NCBI GenBank assembly: GCA_003402315.1
Contig: QFXI01000028.1
Location: forward strand, 100,221 to 164,220
Length of the DNA stretch: 64,000 bases
Direction: 5' to 3'
Origin: Candidatus Nitrotoga sp. LAW
GTDB taxonomy: Bacteria > Pseudomonadota > Gammaproteobacteria > Burkholderiales > Gallionellaceae
Positions 30,536-39,882 of this stretch are shown piece after piece. The notes under the pieces were generated by a model, which worked only from the letters and a program-made list of their open reading frames with translations, made no database searches and was not told the origin of the DNA. The position numbers and the translations under genes are program-made. Each line of letters begins with the position of its first letter. Positions within the stretch are counted from its first letter, which is position 1.

Positions 30536-30620
30536 GGAGGGATTCCCGAGCGGTTAAAGGGATCAGACTGTAAATCTGACGGCTCTGCCTTCGAAGGTTC
30601 GAATCCTTCTCCCTCCACCA
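30536..30620 (+). tRNA. tRNA-Tyr (GTA)
   Basis: An 85-nt class II tRNA with acceptor GGAGGGA/TCCCTCC, a long variable arm, anticodon GTA in CTGTAAA, T-loop TTCGAAT and encoded CCA end. It is the first gene of the tRNA-Tyr-Gly-Thr-tuf cluster, a standard betaproteobacterial order. Confidence 0.95.
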
Positions 30621-30697
30621 GTTTTTGTTTGTGGCTTGGCGATTGAGTTGCCTAAGCTTGTTGTGCTCAGTTTCATGTCGTTTTGGCGGCAAAGTGC

Positions 30698-30771
30698 GCG
30701 GGTGTAGCTCAATGGTAGAGCAGAAGTTTTCCAAACTTACGACGAGGGTTCGATTCCCTTCACCCGCTCCA
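30698..30771 (+). tRNA. tRNA-Gly (TCC)
   Basis: A 74-nt tRNA with acceptor GCGGGTG/CACCCGC, D-stem GCTC/GAGC, anticodon TCC in loop TTTCCAA, T-loop TTCGATT and encoded CCA. The first anticodon-stem pair is a G-A mismatch. Confidence 0.95.
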
Positions 30772-30781
30772 GTTTGAGTTG

Positions 30782-30856
<75 letters not shown>

Positions 30857-30905
30857 ATAGTTAGTATTGTTGAGATTCTTTTGTTAATTCGGTGTTGATG
30901 AGGAA

Positions 30906-32100
30906 AAATCATGGCAAAGAGTAAATTTGAGCGTACCAAGCCGCACATTAATGTGGGTACAATTGGTCACGTTGATCATGGCAAAACCACCCTGACTGCG
31001 GCGATTACCACGGTGCTATCCAAGAAATTTGGTGGCGAAGCCAAGGCTTATGATCAGATTGACGCAGCGCCGGAAGAAAAGGCGCGCGGCATCACCATTA
31101 ACACCGCTCACGTCGAATATGAGACGTCTGGGCGTCACTACGCCCACGTTGACTGCCCTGGCCACGCGGATTACATTAAAAACATGATTACTGGCGCTGC
31201 GCAAATGGACGGAGCCATTCTGGTGGTGTCTGCCGCCGATGGTCCTATGCCGCAAACGCGCGAACATATTCTGCTGGCCCGTCAAGTTGGCGTGCCCTAC
31301 ATCATTGTCTACATGAATAAAGCCGACATGGTGGATGACCCTGAGCTGCTTGAATTGGTTGAAATGGAAGTGCGTGAGCTACTTACCAAGTATGATTTTC
31401 CTGGTGATGACACCCCGATTATAATCGGTAGCGCACTTAAGGCTTTACAAGGTGATCAGTCTGAAATTGGCGAGCCTTCCATTTATCGTCTGGCCGAAGC
31501 GCTAGATGCCTACATACCGCAACCTATGCGCGTCATGGATGGAACTTTCTTGATGCCTGTTGAAGACGTCTTCTCTATCTCTGGTCGAGGCACTGTGGTG
31601 ACTGGTCGGGTTGAGCGTGGAGTCATCAAAGTGGGTGAAGAAATTGAAATTATTGGCCTCAAACCTACTATTAAAACTACTTGTACTGGCGTGGAGATGT
31701 TCCGTAAGCTGCTTGACCAGGGTCAAGCTGGGGATAACGTTGGTGTACTGTTGCGCGGTACGAAGCGTGAAGAAGTTGAACGTGGTCAAGTTTTGGCTAA
31801 GCCTGGCTCCATTACGCCGCATACTAAATTTACAGCCGAAATTTACGTGCTCAGTAAGGATGAGGGGGGGCGTCACACCCCATTCTTTCAGGGTTACCGC
31901 CCACAATTTTACTTCCGGACTACTGACGTGACGGGTGCGGTTGAACTGCCGGCTGGCACTGAAATGGTGATGCCGGGAGACAATGTATCGGTGACGGTGA
32001 GTTTGATTGCCCCAATTGCGATGGAAGAAGGTCTGCGTTTCGCGATACGTGAGGGGGGGCGTACCGTCGGTGCGGGTGTGGTGGCTAAGGTGATTGAGTA
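30906..32100 (+). repeat. Long direct repeat, tuf copy 1
   Basis: From five bases before the ATG to the second base of the stop codon this 1195-bp segment equals 47324-48518 by line-by-line reading, synonymous sites included; flanks and the last stop base (TAG here, TAA there) differ. This sharp border is the mark of gene conversion between the two tuf genes. Confidence 0.88.
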
Positions 32101-32101
32101 G
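30911..32101 (+). CDS. tuf: Elongation factor Tu, copy 1
   Basis: The 396-residue GTPase brings aminoacyl-tRNA to the ribosome. G1 [14 protein letters not shown], switch [30 protein letters not shown] and GSALKAL are the GTP-binding motifs; domains II and III follow from about residue 210. This copy follows tRNA-Thr and precedes tRNA-Trp and secE (tufB position). The protein is identical to copy 2 at 47329. The stop is TAG. Confidence 0.98.
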   Translation: MAKSKFERTKPHINVGTIGHVDHGKTTLTAAITTVLSKKFGGEAKAYDQIDAAPEEKARGITINTAHVEYETSGRHYAHVDCPGHADYIKNMITGAAQMDGAILVVSAADGPMPQTREHILLARQVGVPYIIVYMNKADMVDDPELLELVEMEVRELLTKYDFPGDDTPIIIGSALKALQGDQSEIGEPSIYRLAEALDAYIPQPMRVMDGTFLMPVEDVFSISGRGTVVTGRVERGVIKVGEEIEIIGLKPTIKTTCTGVEMFRKLLDQGQAGDNVGVLLRGTKREEVERGQVLAKPGSITPHTKFTAEIYVLSKDEGGRHTPFFQGYRPQFYFRTTDVTGAVELPAGTEMVMPGDNVSVTVSLIAPIAMEEGLRFAIREGGRTVGAGVVAKVIE

Positions 32102-32178
32102 CGGAGGTAGTGTGGGTGGAGGTGCGTTTAAATGGCGGATTCTTCACGGCGATTTGTTTGTATTTCCATTTAAAAATT

Positions 32179-32254
32179 AGGCCAGTAGCTCAATTGGTAG
32201 AGTATCGGTCTCCAAAACCGAGGGTTGGGGGTTCGAGACCCTCCTGGCCTGCCA
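32179..32254 (+). tRNA. tRNA-Trp (CCA)
   Basis: A 76-nt tRNA with acceptor AGGCCAG/CTGGCCT, anticodon CCA in loop CTCCAAA, T-loop TTCGAGA and encoded CCA end. It lies between tuf and secE, its classic position. Confidence 0.95.
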
Positions 32255-32281
32255 GTAAATCAGAAGACGGACAGATTGCGC

Positions 32282-32626
32282 ATGGCGGATAAAATTAAAT
32301 TGGTTGTTGCGTTTATGTTCGTTGCGGCGGGCATAGCGGGGTTTTATGCTTTGCATGAAAGTGCTGCGGTGGTAAAGCTTGCGGCGATATTGTTCGGATT
32401 TTTGTTGGCTGTTGCTGTAGTTTGGACGACTTCACCTGGCAAGCGTCTGTTTGCGTTTGGTGCGGAATCTGTAGCGGAAGCTAAGCGTGTGGTGTGGCCG
32501 TCACGTAAGGAGACGGTGCAAACTACAGGGGTGGTGCTTCTGTTTGCGGTTGTAATGGCGTTGTTTTTGTGGGCGGTTGATGCCGGTTTGTTGTTGTTGG
32601 TTAATAAACTAATGGGGCGTGAATAG
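32282..32626 (+). CDS. secE: Preprotein translocase subunit SecE
   Basis: The 114-residue membrane protein clamps SecY in the SecYEG channel. It has three hydrophobic segments (about 5-23, 30-48 and 83-108), as in the longer proteobacterial form. The conserved cytoplasmic helix [17 protein letters not shown] comes before the last segment. The ATG at 32282 is chosen by similarity; a longer frame would run through tRNA-Trp. Its stop overlaps the nusG start by one base (TAGTG). Confidence 0.95.
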   Translation: MADKIKLVVAFMFVAAGIAGFYALHESAAVVKLAAILFGFLLAVAVVWTTSPGKRLFAFGAESVAEAKRVVWPSRKETVQTTGVVLLFAVVMALFLWAVDAGLLLLVNKLMGRE

Positions 32627-33159
32627 TGTCCAAGCGTTGGTATGTGGTTCATACGTACTCCCAGTTTGAAAAATTTGTACAGCGTGCGTTGCCGGAGCGT
32701 ATTCAACGCGCAGGTTTGGAGGATCAGTTCGGTCAGATTTTGGTGCCGGTGGAAGAGGTTGTAGAGCTGAAGCTGGGTCAGAAGAATATCAGTGAGCGTA
32801 AATTTTTCCCGGGCTATGTGCTGGTTGAGATGGAGATGACCGACGAGAGCTGGCATCTCGTTAAAAGTACGCCTAAGGTTACTGGATTTTTGGGTGGTTC
32901 GGCAATGAAGCCTACTCCTATTAGCGAAAAAGAAGTGCAAAATATAATGCACCAGATGCAAGCTGGGGTGGAAAAGCCGAGACCTAAGGTGCTATTTGAA
33001 GTGGGTGAAGCGGTGCGTGTTAAGGATGGTCCGTTTACTGATTTTCATGGTGTGGTGGAAAATGTTAATTATGATAAGAATAAATTGCGGGTGGCGGTGA
33101 CTATTTTTGGCCGTTCAACACCTGTAGAGCTCGATTTCGGTCAAGTTGAAAAAGCTTAA
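32626..33159 (+). CDS. nusG: Transcription termination/antitermination protein NusG
   Basis: The 177-residue factor binds RNA polymerase and links it to Rho or to the ribosome. The NGN domain starts [20 protein letters not shown] and has [20 protein letters not shown]. The C-terminal KOW domain is [20 protein letters not shown]. It uses a GTG start that overlaps the secE stop by one base, so translation is coupled. Confidence 0.97.
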   Translation: MSKRWYVVHTYSQFEKFVQRALPERIQRAGLEDQFGQILVPVEEVVELKLGQKNISERKFFPGYVLVEMEMTDESWHLVKSTPKVTGFLGGSAMKPTPISEKEVQNIMHQMQAGVEKPRPKVLFEVGEAVRVKDGPFTDFHGVVENVNYDKNKLRVAVTIFGRSTPVELDFGQVEKA

Positions 33160-33175
33160 GGTTGAGGATGAATGG

Positions 33176-33202
33176 AGGGGACGATTGTGCTCGTCCTTTT
33201 TC
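33176..33202 (+). terminator. Terminator/attenuator between nusG and rplK
   Basis: GGACGA (33179-33184) and TCGTCC (33191-33196) form a 6-bp GC-rich stem, extendable by G-T and A-T pairs, around a 6-nt loop, followed by five T and TCTTG. It probably ends part of the secE-nusG transcript before the ribosomal-protein genes. Confidence 0.72.
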
Positions 33203-33273
33203 TTGTTGTAATAATACTGTATTGAGCGGGGAGAGCGTAATAGCGTTCGTTTGAACCCATAGGGAGATGTGTG

Positions 33274-33705
33274 ATGGCAAAGAAAATTATAGGTTTTATC
33301 AAGCTGCAAGTTCCTGCTGGCAAGGCAAATCCTAGCCCGCCTATCGGTCCGGCGCTTGGTCAGCGTGGGCTGAATATAATGGAGTTTTGCAAGGCTTTCA
33401 ACGCGCAGACTCAGGGCGTGGAGCCGGGCTTGCCAATTCCGGTAGTGATTACAGCTTTTGCAGACAAGAGTTTCACTTTTATTATGAAGACTCCGCCTGC
33501 GACCATTCTAATTAAGAAGGCGGCGGGTTTGCAGAAAGGTAGCCCTAGGCCGCTTACAGAAAAGGTTGGCAAGTTGACCCGTAAACAAGCGGAAGAAATT
33601 GCAACAACCAAGATGCCAGATCTGACCGCTACCGATATGGATGCGGCGGTGCGTACTATTGCTGGCAGTGCGCGTAGCATGGGTATAGTGGTGGAGGGCA
33701 TATAG
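33274..33705 (+). CDS. rplK: 50S ribosomal protein L11
   Basis: The 143-residue protein binds 23S rRNA at the GTPase centre. [20 protein letters not shown] and [20 protein letters not shown] are the N-terminal signature; the RNA-binding domain ends in [19 protein letters not shown] lies 7 nt before ATG 33274, preferred over the adjoining GTG at 33271. One base separates it from rplA. Confidence 0.97.
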   Translation: MAKKIIGFIKLQVPAGKANPSPPIGPALGQRGLNIMEFCKAFNAQTQGVEPGLPIPVVITAFADKSFTFIMKTPPATILIKKAAGLQKGSPRPLTEKVGKLTRKQAEEIATTKMPDLTATDMDAAVRTIAGSARSMGIVVEGI

Positions 33706-33706
33706 A

Positions 33707-34402
33707 ATGGCACATATTTCTAAGCGTTGTAAGGCACTGATTGCCAAAATTGATCGTAATAAGCTGTATGTTATGAGTGAGGCATTGAGTCTGGCAAAAG
33801 AAACGGCTACGGCCAAGTTCGACGAGTCTATTGATATAGCAATCAACTTGGGTATAGATGCACGTAAGTCGGATCAGCTGGTGCGTGGTGCTGTGGTGTT
33901 ACCCAAGGGTACTGGTAAAACTGTGCGTATTGCTGTATTTGCTCAAGGCGCAAAGGCTGATGAAGCTAAATCTGCTGGCGCGGATGTGGTGGGATTTGAA
34001 GATTTAGCGGAGAGCATCAAGGCTGGCAATATGGATTTTGATGTGGTGATAGCCTCTCCTGATGCTATGCGCATCGTTGGTCAATTAGGACAGATTCTTG
34101 GTCCGCGTGGTTTAATGCCTAACCCTAAGGTGGGTACAGTTTCCGTTGATGTGGCTGGTGCCGTGAGGAATGCCAAGGCTGGTCAGGTGCAATATCGTAC
34201 TGACAAGAATGGTGTTGTGCAGTGCACCATTGGACGCGCTTCATTTCCGCCAGAGGCGTTGCGTGAAAACTTACTGGCGCTGGTCGATGCCTTAAACAAG
34301 GCAAGGCCAGCTACTGCCAAAGGTGTGTACTTAAAGAAAGTGTCTGTTTCCAGTACCATGGGTGTGGGTATTCGTATTGAGCAGGGCAGTTTGGCAGAAT
34401 AA
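33707..34402 (+). CDS. rplA: 50S ribosomal protein L1
   Basis: The 231-residue L1-stalk protein has [19 protein letters not shown] near the N-terminus, the central domain with [14 protein letters not shown], and [19 protein letters not shown] at the end. It starts 1 bp after rplK with GGAGGG upstream. In relatives L1 represses its own operon by binding the rplK leader; that is known for the family, not shown here. Confidence 0.97.
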   Translation: MAHISKRCKALIAKIDRNKLYVMSEALSLAKETATAKFDESIDIAINLGIDARKSDQLVRGAVVLPKGTGKTVRIAVFAQGAKADEAKSAGADVVGFEDLAESIKAGNMDFDVVIASPDAMRIVGQLGQILGPRGLMPNPKVGTVSVDVAGAVRNAKAGQVQYRTDKNGVVQCTIGRASFPPEALRENLLALVDALNKARPATAKGVYLKKVSVSSTMGVGIRIEQGSLAE

Positions 34403-34680
34403 TTGTAATTATACGACATGATTGATTTGTCTGTCATGCCGTTAACAGGCTTTGAACTGCTGTTATTGGCAGGTTGTCAAAGATCGTAAGTACCTATAGG
34501 GTTTAATGTGCAGGGGCATTGTGTGGCGGCATTAAGATCGAGGCTGTTGTTCTCTGTTTCATGACGCTTACGTAGATGGTGTGCCCATGAGCAGGGGATA
34601 TTTCTTGGCTTAAGGACGCGGTTGTTAACAATGGATCGCTGAGCTTTGGTTTGGTGCTCCAGCTGAAGATGGAGAATGAT
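34403..34680 (+). promoter_or_regulatory. rplJ leader region (L10 leader candidate)
   Basis: A 278-bp untranslated stretch precedes rplJ, the length and position of the L10 leader in which L10-L7/L12 represses its own translation. Several short self-complementary parts exist, but I cannot fold it reliably. A possible promoter is TTGTCA (34475-34480) with TATAGG 15 bp on, which is weak. Confidence 0.5.
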
Positions 34681-35184
34681 TTGGGTTTAAATCTGCAAGA
34701 AAAACAAACAATAGTGGCTGACGTTAGTGAGCAAGTAACGCAGGCTCAAACTATTGTTTTGGCAGAGTATCGTGGTATTGCAGTCAGTGATATTACCAAG
34801 TTGCGTGCCAATGCACGTAAGTCTGGGGTGTATCTGCGTGTGCTAAAAAACACATTGGCGCGCCGTGCTGTGCTTGGTACTCCGTTTGAGGGTCTGGCGG
34901 AAAAAATGGTTGGTCCGTTAATCTATAGCATCAGTGCTGATCCTGTTGCGGCAGCAAAAGTAGTGCATGAATTTGCCAAGACGAATGGCAAGTTGGTAAT
35001 CAAGGCAGGCGCGATGGTGGGTTCTGTGATGTCTGCGGAGCAGGTCGCTGTGCTGGCTGCTATCCCAAGCCGAAATGAGTTGATCGCACGTTTGATGGCG
35101 ACTATGAATGCCGCGACTAGTACTTTTGTGCGTGGCCTAGCCGCTATCCGCGATAAGAAGGAAGCCGAAACGGTTGCCGCTTAA
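34681..35184 (+). CDS. rplJ: 50S ribosomal protein L10
   Basis: The protein anchors L7/L12 dimers on the ribosome stalk. I take the TTG at 34681, which gives (M)[18 protein letters not shown], the normal betaproteobacterial N-terminus, 167 residues, with GGAG 6 nt upstream. An in-frame ATG at 34669 would place that GGAG inside the gene. [18 protein letters not shown] and the C-terminal helix [15 protein letters not shown] are typical. Confidence 0.94.
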   Translation: MGLNLQEKQTIVADVSEQVTQAQTIVLAEYRGIAVSDITKLRANARKSGVYLRVLKNTLARRAVLGTPFEGLAEKMVGPLIYSISADPVAAAKVVHEFAKTNGKLVIKAGAMVGSVMSAEQVAVLAAIPSRNELIARLMATMNAATSTFVRGLAAIRDKKEAETVAA

Positions 35185-35226
35185 CGCTCTTACAACATTT
35201 TTTGAATTAACATTTAGGAGAGCAAC

Positions 35227-35598
35227 ATGGCTGTTAATAAGGCTGACATTCTGGACGCAATTGCACAGATGACTGTGTTGGAGTTGTCTGCATTGATCAA
35301 GGAGATGGAAGAAAAATTTGGTGTGTCCGCTGCTGCTGTAGCAGTCGCTGCGCCAGCCGCCGCTAGTGCTGCTGCGGCGGTTGAACAAACTGAATTTAGT
35401 GTGATGTTAAGTTCTGCCGGTGCCAGCAAGGTAAATGTGATCAAAGTGGTTCGCGCGATTACCGGTCTTGGGTTGAAAGAAGCTAAAGATTTAGTAGATG
35501 GGGCACCGAAATTGGTTAAAGAAGGTGTGAGCAAAGCTGATGCTGACGCTATCTTGTCGCAATTGATCGAGGCTGGTGCAACTGCTGAAATCAAGTAA
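35227..35598 (+). CDS. rplL: 50S ribosomal protein L7/L12
   Basis: The 123-residue stalk protein has an N-terminal dimerisation helix, an Ala-rich hinge (about 38-55) and the C-terminal domain with [20 protein letters not shown] and [18 protein letters not shown], which contacts elongation factors. AGGAG precedes the ATG by 6 nt. It follows rplJ by 42 bp. Confidence 0.98.
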   Translation: MAVNKADILDAIAQMTVLELSALIKEMEEKFGVSAAAVAVAAPAAASAAAAVEQTEFSVMLSSAGASKVNVIKVVRAITGLGLKEAKDLVDGAPKLVKEGVSKADADAILSQLIEAGATAEIK

Positions 35599-35613
35599 TT
35601 ATAGTGCGCGTCG

Positions 35614-35642
35614 AAAGGCTGACGGATGCCCGCCAGCCTTTT
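35614..35642 (+). terminator. Partial terminator between rplL and rpoB
   Basis: AAAGGCTG (35614-35621) and CAGCCTTT (35634-35641) form a perfect 8-bp stem, with an inner CGG/CCG pair set across a mismatch, and the T run is the end of the stem plus one base. An attenuator at this place lowers rpoBC expression relative to rplL in E. coli. Confidence 0.7.
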
Positions 35643-35721
35643 GCCGTTTTAAGAAGATAACGGATAACAAATTACAAAATGTTTTTTGTTCATTATCTTT
35701 TCCCTCGGTCGTGGAGATATC

Positions 35722-38700
35722 ATGAGTTATTCTTTTACTGAAAAAAAACGTATTCGTAAAAGTTTTGCGAAACGTATCGGTGCTTTGCCGATACCATTTT
35801 TGCTGTCCACGCAACTAGAATCATACAGTGCTTTTCTTCAGGCTAACCAATTACCTGATCAGCGTATCAATGACGGCTTGCAGGCGGCTTTTCATTCTAT
35901 TTTTCCGATTGAGAGCCACAATAAATATGCGCGTCTTGATTTTGTCAGTTATAACTTGGGTATGCCACCCTTCGATGTGAAGGAGTGCCAGCAACGCGGC
36001 CTGACTTACGCGTCCCCGATACGCGCTCGTGTTCGTCTGACCTTATTCGACAAGGAGGTATCCAAGCCGAGTGTCGTGAAGGAAGTGAAAGAGCAAGAAG
36101 TATATATGGGTGAAATTCCCCTAATGACCAATACTGGTTCATTCGTAATTAATGGCACTGAGCGCGTTATCGTGTCGCAATTGCATCGTTCACCTGGCGT
36201 ATTCTTTGAGCATGACCGCGGCAAGACGCATAGCTCCGGCAAGTTACTATTTTCTGCGCGCATTATTCCCTATCGCGGTTCGTGGTTGGATTTTGAGTTT
36301 GATGCTAAGGACTATGTCTATTTCCGTATAGATCGTCGCCGTAAAATGCCGGTCACTATTTTACTGAAATCATTGGGTTATACGCCAGAGCAAATACTTT
36401 CGGCATTTTTTGAATTTGATACTTTTCATCTCGGAAAAAAAGGTATCCAGTTTGAGGTGGTGCCAGAACGGTTACGTGGTGAAGTGGCACGCTTTGATAT
36501 CTTAGACAAGAGTGGCAAGGTGATCGTAGCCAGTGGTAAGCGCATTACTGTGCGCCATATCCGTGAAATACAGGAAGCTGGTATTGATAAGTTGGCGGTA
36601 GAGGAAGACTTTTTATTCGAACGTGTGCTAGCGCACAACGTGATAGATAAGGATAGTGGCGAAATCATCGCCAATGCCAACGACGAGATCACAGAAACAC
36701 TGCTGGCCAAGTTGCATGCGGCTGGAGAGAAAAAAATTCGCACGCTATATACCAATAGTCTGGATCAAGGCGGCTATATTTCGCAAACTCTGCGTGCTGA
36801 TGAGACTACCGACCAGTGGACAGCGCGAGTAGCTATCTATCGTATGATCCGTCCCGGAGAGCCGCCCACAGAGGACGCGGTGGAAAATCTATTTAATGGC
36901 CTGTTCTTTTCTGAAGAGCGATACAACTTATCGGTTGTGGGGCGTATGAAATTTAACCGTCGTATTGGGTCAGATGAGCTGACGGGGTCGGTCACGTTAT
37001 CTAATGAAGATATTGTGGCGGTGATTAAGATTATGGTCGAGTTGCGCAATGGTCGTGGCGAAATTGACGATATTGATCATCTTGGCAACCGGCGTGTGCG
37101 CGCTGTGGGCGAGTTGGCCGAGAATCAGTTTCGTACTGGGCTAGCTCGTGTCGAACGTGCGGTAAAGGAGCGTTTAGGTCAGGCTGAAGCGGACAATCTG
37201 ATGCCACATGATTTGATTAATGCAAAACCAATTTCTGCGGCGGTCAAGGAGTTTTTTGGCTCTAGTCAGTTGTCGCAATTCATGGATCAGACCAACCCTT
37301 TGTCCGAAGTGACGCACAAGCGCCGTATTTCTGCGCTTGGCCCGGGTGGGTTGACTCGCGAACGTGCTGGTTTCGAAGTGCGTGACGTGCATCCAACACA
37401 TTATGGTCGTTTGTGCCCGATTGAGACGCCAGAAGGACCGAATATTGGTTTGATCAACTCGTTGGCGTTGTATGCGCGCATCAATAATTATGGTTTTATC
37501 GAAACTCCCTATTGTCAGGTGGCTAAGGGTAAGGCGACTGATGAGGTTAAATACTTGTCCGCGATTGAGGAGGGTAAGTTCACTATTGCTCAGGCTAATG
37601 CTGAGTTAGATAGTAAGGGAAAGTTTACTAATGATGTAGTTTCATCCCGGCAACACAATGAGTTTGTGTTGGCTTCTCCAGATCATATTGAATACATGGA
37701 CGTGGCGCCTGCCCAAGTGGTATCGGTGGCAGCGGCACTGATACCTTTCTTAGAGCATGATGATGCAAATCGAGCTTTAATGGGTGCCAATATGCAGCGC
37801 CAAGCTGTACCTTGCTTGCGCGCAGAGAAAGCGCTAGTCGGAACCGGAGTCGAACGCACTGTAGCGGTGGATTCAGGGACCACAGTGCAGGCATGGCGTG
37901 GCGGGCGAATAGACTACGTGGATGCAGGCCGTATTGTGGTGCGCGTTAATGACGATGAAACTACACATGGTGAAGTCGGTGTTGATATCTATAATCTGAC
38001 CAAGTACACCCGCTCCAATCAGAATACCAATATCAATCAGCGTCCACTGGTCAAAATGGGAGATGTGATTGCCCGTGACGACGTAATCGCCGACGGCGCA
38101 TCCACCGATATGGGCGAGTTGGCTTTGGGCCAGAATATGCTGGTGGCGTTCATGCCTTGGAATGGCTATAACTACGAGGACTCGATTCTGATTTCCGAGC
38201 GTGTGGTGGCGGAAGATCGCTTCACTTCTATCCATATCGAAGAGCTTACAGTAGTAGCGCGTGATACCAAGCTTGGTTCGGAAGAAATTACTCGTGATAT
38301 TCCTAATCTGTCCGAGGGGCAAATGGCACGTTTGGATGAGTGCGGCATTGTGCATATCGGCGCGGAAGTTGGGGTTGGTGATGTATTGGTTGGTAAAGTC
38401 ACGCCCAAAGGTGAAACTCAACTAACACCGGAGGAGAAACTGCTACGTGCTATTTTTGGCGAAAAAGCATCTGACGTTAAGGATACTAGTTTACGCGTGC
38501 AAGCGGGTATTTCTGGAACCGTGATAGATGTGCAGGTGTTTACGCGAGAAGGGCTGCAACGTGATCAGCGTGCGCAACAGATCATTGACGACGAATTGAA
38601 ACGTTACAAGAAAGATTTGGCGGATCAAATGCGTATCGTTGAGGCCGATGTGTTTACCCGTCTGGGTAAGCTGCTATTAGGCAAGGTAGTTAATGGAGGG

Positions 38701-39801
38701 CCTAAAAAACTGGTTAAGGGCACCAAGTTAACCAAGGATTACTTGGCTAGCTTGGAGCGTCATCAGTGGTTCGATATACGTCTCGCGAGCGAAGACACTG
38801 CATCGCAATTGGAACAAGTCAAAGAAGGTTTGGCACAGAAGCGTTTGGAGTTCGATGCGGCATTTGAATTAAAGAAGCGTAATTTGACTCAAGGCGATGA
38901 GCTGCAAGTTGGTGTGCAGAAGATGGTTAAGGTGTATGTGGCGGTGAAGCGTCGTTTACAGCCTGGCGATAAGATGGCGGGTCGTCATGGTAACAAGGGT
39001 GTGGTGTCACGCATTGTGCCAGTAGAAGACATGCCGTACATGGCTGATGGTACGCCTGTTGATATCGTGCTGAACCCACTTGGTGTTCCATCGCGTATGA
39101 ATGTGGGGCAAATCTTGGAAACTCATCTGGGTTGGGCAGCCAAGGGTTTGGGGAATAAGATTGGTAAGATGCTGGAATCACAAGCTAAGATTGAAAAAAT
39201 ACGCACATTCCTTGGTAAGATTTATATGCATGACCAAGCCGCGGAGATCGCTGAATTTAGTGATGAGGAAGTGTTAGACCTGTGCCGTAATCTGAGCGGA
39301 GGTGTGCCCTTCGCCACGCCAGTGTTCGATGGCGCGAATGAAGATGAAATTAAGGATATGTTAGAGCTAGCAGGTTTGCCGCGTTCTGGCCAGATAACGC
39401 TATACGATGGGCGCACTGGGGTTGCATTTGACCGATCAGTCACAGTTGGTTATATGCATGTACTGAAGCTGAACCACTTGGTGGATGACAAGATGCATGC
39501 ACGTTCCACTGGCCCATACAGCTTGGTAACACAGCAACCATTGGGCGGTAAGGCGCAGTTCGGTGGTCAGCGTTTCGGTGAAATGGAAGTGTGGGCGCTG
39601 GAAGCGTATGGCGCAGCCTATACGCTGCAGGAAATGCTTACGGTCAAATCAGATGACGTGGCCGGACGCACTAAAATTTACGAGAGCATTGTCAAGGGCG
39701 ATCACAAGATTGATGCCGGCATGCCGGAGTCGTTCAATGTATTAACCAAGGAAATCCGCTCCCTGGGCATTGATATCGATCTTGTTCGTCATCGAGAGTA
39801 G
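35722..39801 (+). CDS. rpoB: DNA-directed RNA polymerase beta subunit
   Basis: The 1359-residue beta subunit has the start [18 protein letters not shown] with GGAG before the ATG at 35722; an upstream ATG at 35686 adds twelve unrelated residues. The rifampicin pocket reads [20 protein letters not shown] and [10 protein letters not shown], the susceptible form. [12 protein letters not shown] is the conserved active-site segment, and the C-terminus has [20 protein letters not shown]. An 81-bp gap with two hairpins separates it from rpoC. Confidence 0.98.
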   Translation: MSYSFTEKKRIRKSFAKRIGALPIPFLLSTQLESYSAFLQANQLPDQRINDGLQAAFHSIFPIESHNKYARLDFVSYNLGMPPFDVKECQQRGLTYASPIRARVRLTLFDKEVSKPSVVKEVKEQEVYMGEIPLMTNTGSFVINGTERVIVSQLHRSPGVFFEHDRGKTHSSGKLLFSARIIPYRGSWLDFEFDAKDYVYFRIDRRRKMPVTILLKSLGYTPEQILSAFFEFDTFHLGKKGIQFEVVPERLRGEVARFDILDKSGKVIVASGKRITVRHIREIQEAGIDKLAVEEDFLFERVLAHNVIDKDSGEIIANANDEITETLLAKLHAAGEKKIRTLYTNSLDQGGYISQTLRADETTDQWTARVAIYRMIRPGEPPTEDAVENLFNGLFFSEERYNLSVVGRMKFNRRIGSDELTGSVTLSNEDIVAVIKIMVELRNGRGEIDDIDHLGNRRVRAVGELAENQFRTGLARVERAVKERLGQAEADNLMPHDLINAKPISAAVKEFFGSSQLSQFMDQTNPLSEVTHKRRISALGPGGLTRERAGFEVRDVHPTHYGRLCPIETPEGPNIGLINSLALYARINNYGFIETPYCQVAKGKATDEVKYLSAIEEGKFTIAQANAELDSKGKFTNDVVSSRQHNEFVLASPDHIEYMDVAPAQVVSVAAALIPFLEHDDANRALMGANMQRQAVPCLRAEKALVGTGVERTVAVDSGTTVQAWRGGRIDYVDAGRIVVRVNDDETTHGEVGVDIYNLTKYTRSNQNTNINQRPLVKMGDVIARDDVIADGASTDMGELALGQNMLVAFMPWNGYNYEDSILISERVVAEDRFTSIHIEELTVVARDTKLGSEEITRDIPNLSEGQMARLDECGIVHIGAEVGVGDVLVGKVTPKGETQLTPEEKLLRAIFGEKASDVKDTSLRVQAGISGTVIDVQVFTREGLQRDQRAQQIIDDELKRYKKDLADQMRIVEADVFTRLGKLLLGKVVNGGPKKLVKGTKLTKDYLASLERHQWFDIRLASEDTASQLEQVKEGLAQKRLEFDAAFELKKRNLTQGDELQVGVQKMVKVYVAVKRRLQPGDKMAGRHGNKGVVSRIVPVEDMPYMADGTPVDIVLNPLGVPSRMNVGQILETHLGWAAKGLGNKIGKMLESQAKIEKIRTFLGKIYMHDQAAEIAEFSDEEVLDLCRNLSGGVPFATPVFDGANEDEIKDMLELAGLPRSGQITLYDGRTGVAFDRSVTVGYMHVLKLNHLVDDKMHARSTGPYSLVTQQPLGGKAQFGGQRFGEMEVWALEAYGAAYTLQEMLTVKSDDVAGRTKIYESIVKGDHKIDAGMPESFNVLTKEIRSLGIDIDLVRHRE

Positions 39802-39850
39802 AGCGCGGCGCGCTCTGAGCGCCGCTCAAGATTGGTGCGCCGGGCGCACC
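39800..39850. repeat. Two palindromes between rpoB and rpoC
   Basis: AGAGCGC-GGC-GCGCTCT (39800-39816) begins inside the rpoB stop codon, and GGTGCGC-CGG-GCGCACC (39834-39850) follows; each is a perfect 7-bp stem on a 3-nt loop. No T run follows. The second, with the CCTACA behind it, resembles repeated extragenic palindromes of betaproteobacteria, from memory. Confidence 0.65.
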
Positions 39851-39882
39851 CTACATTGCTGCCGAATATTTAGGAGTTACAT

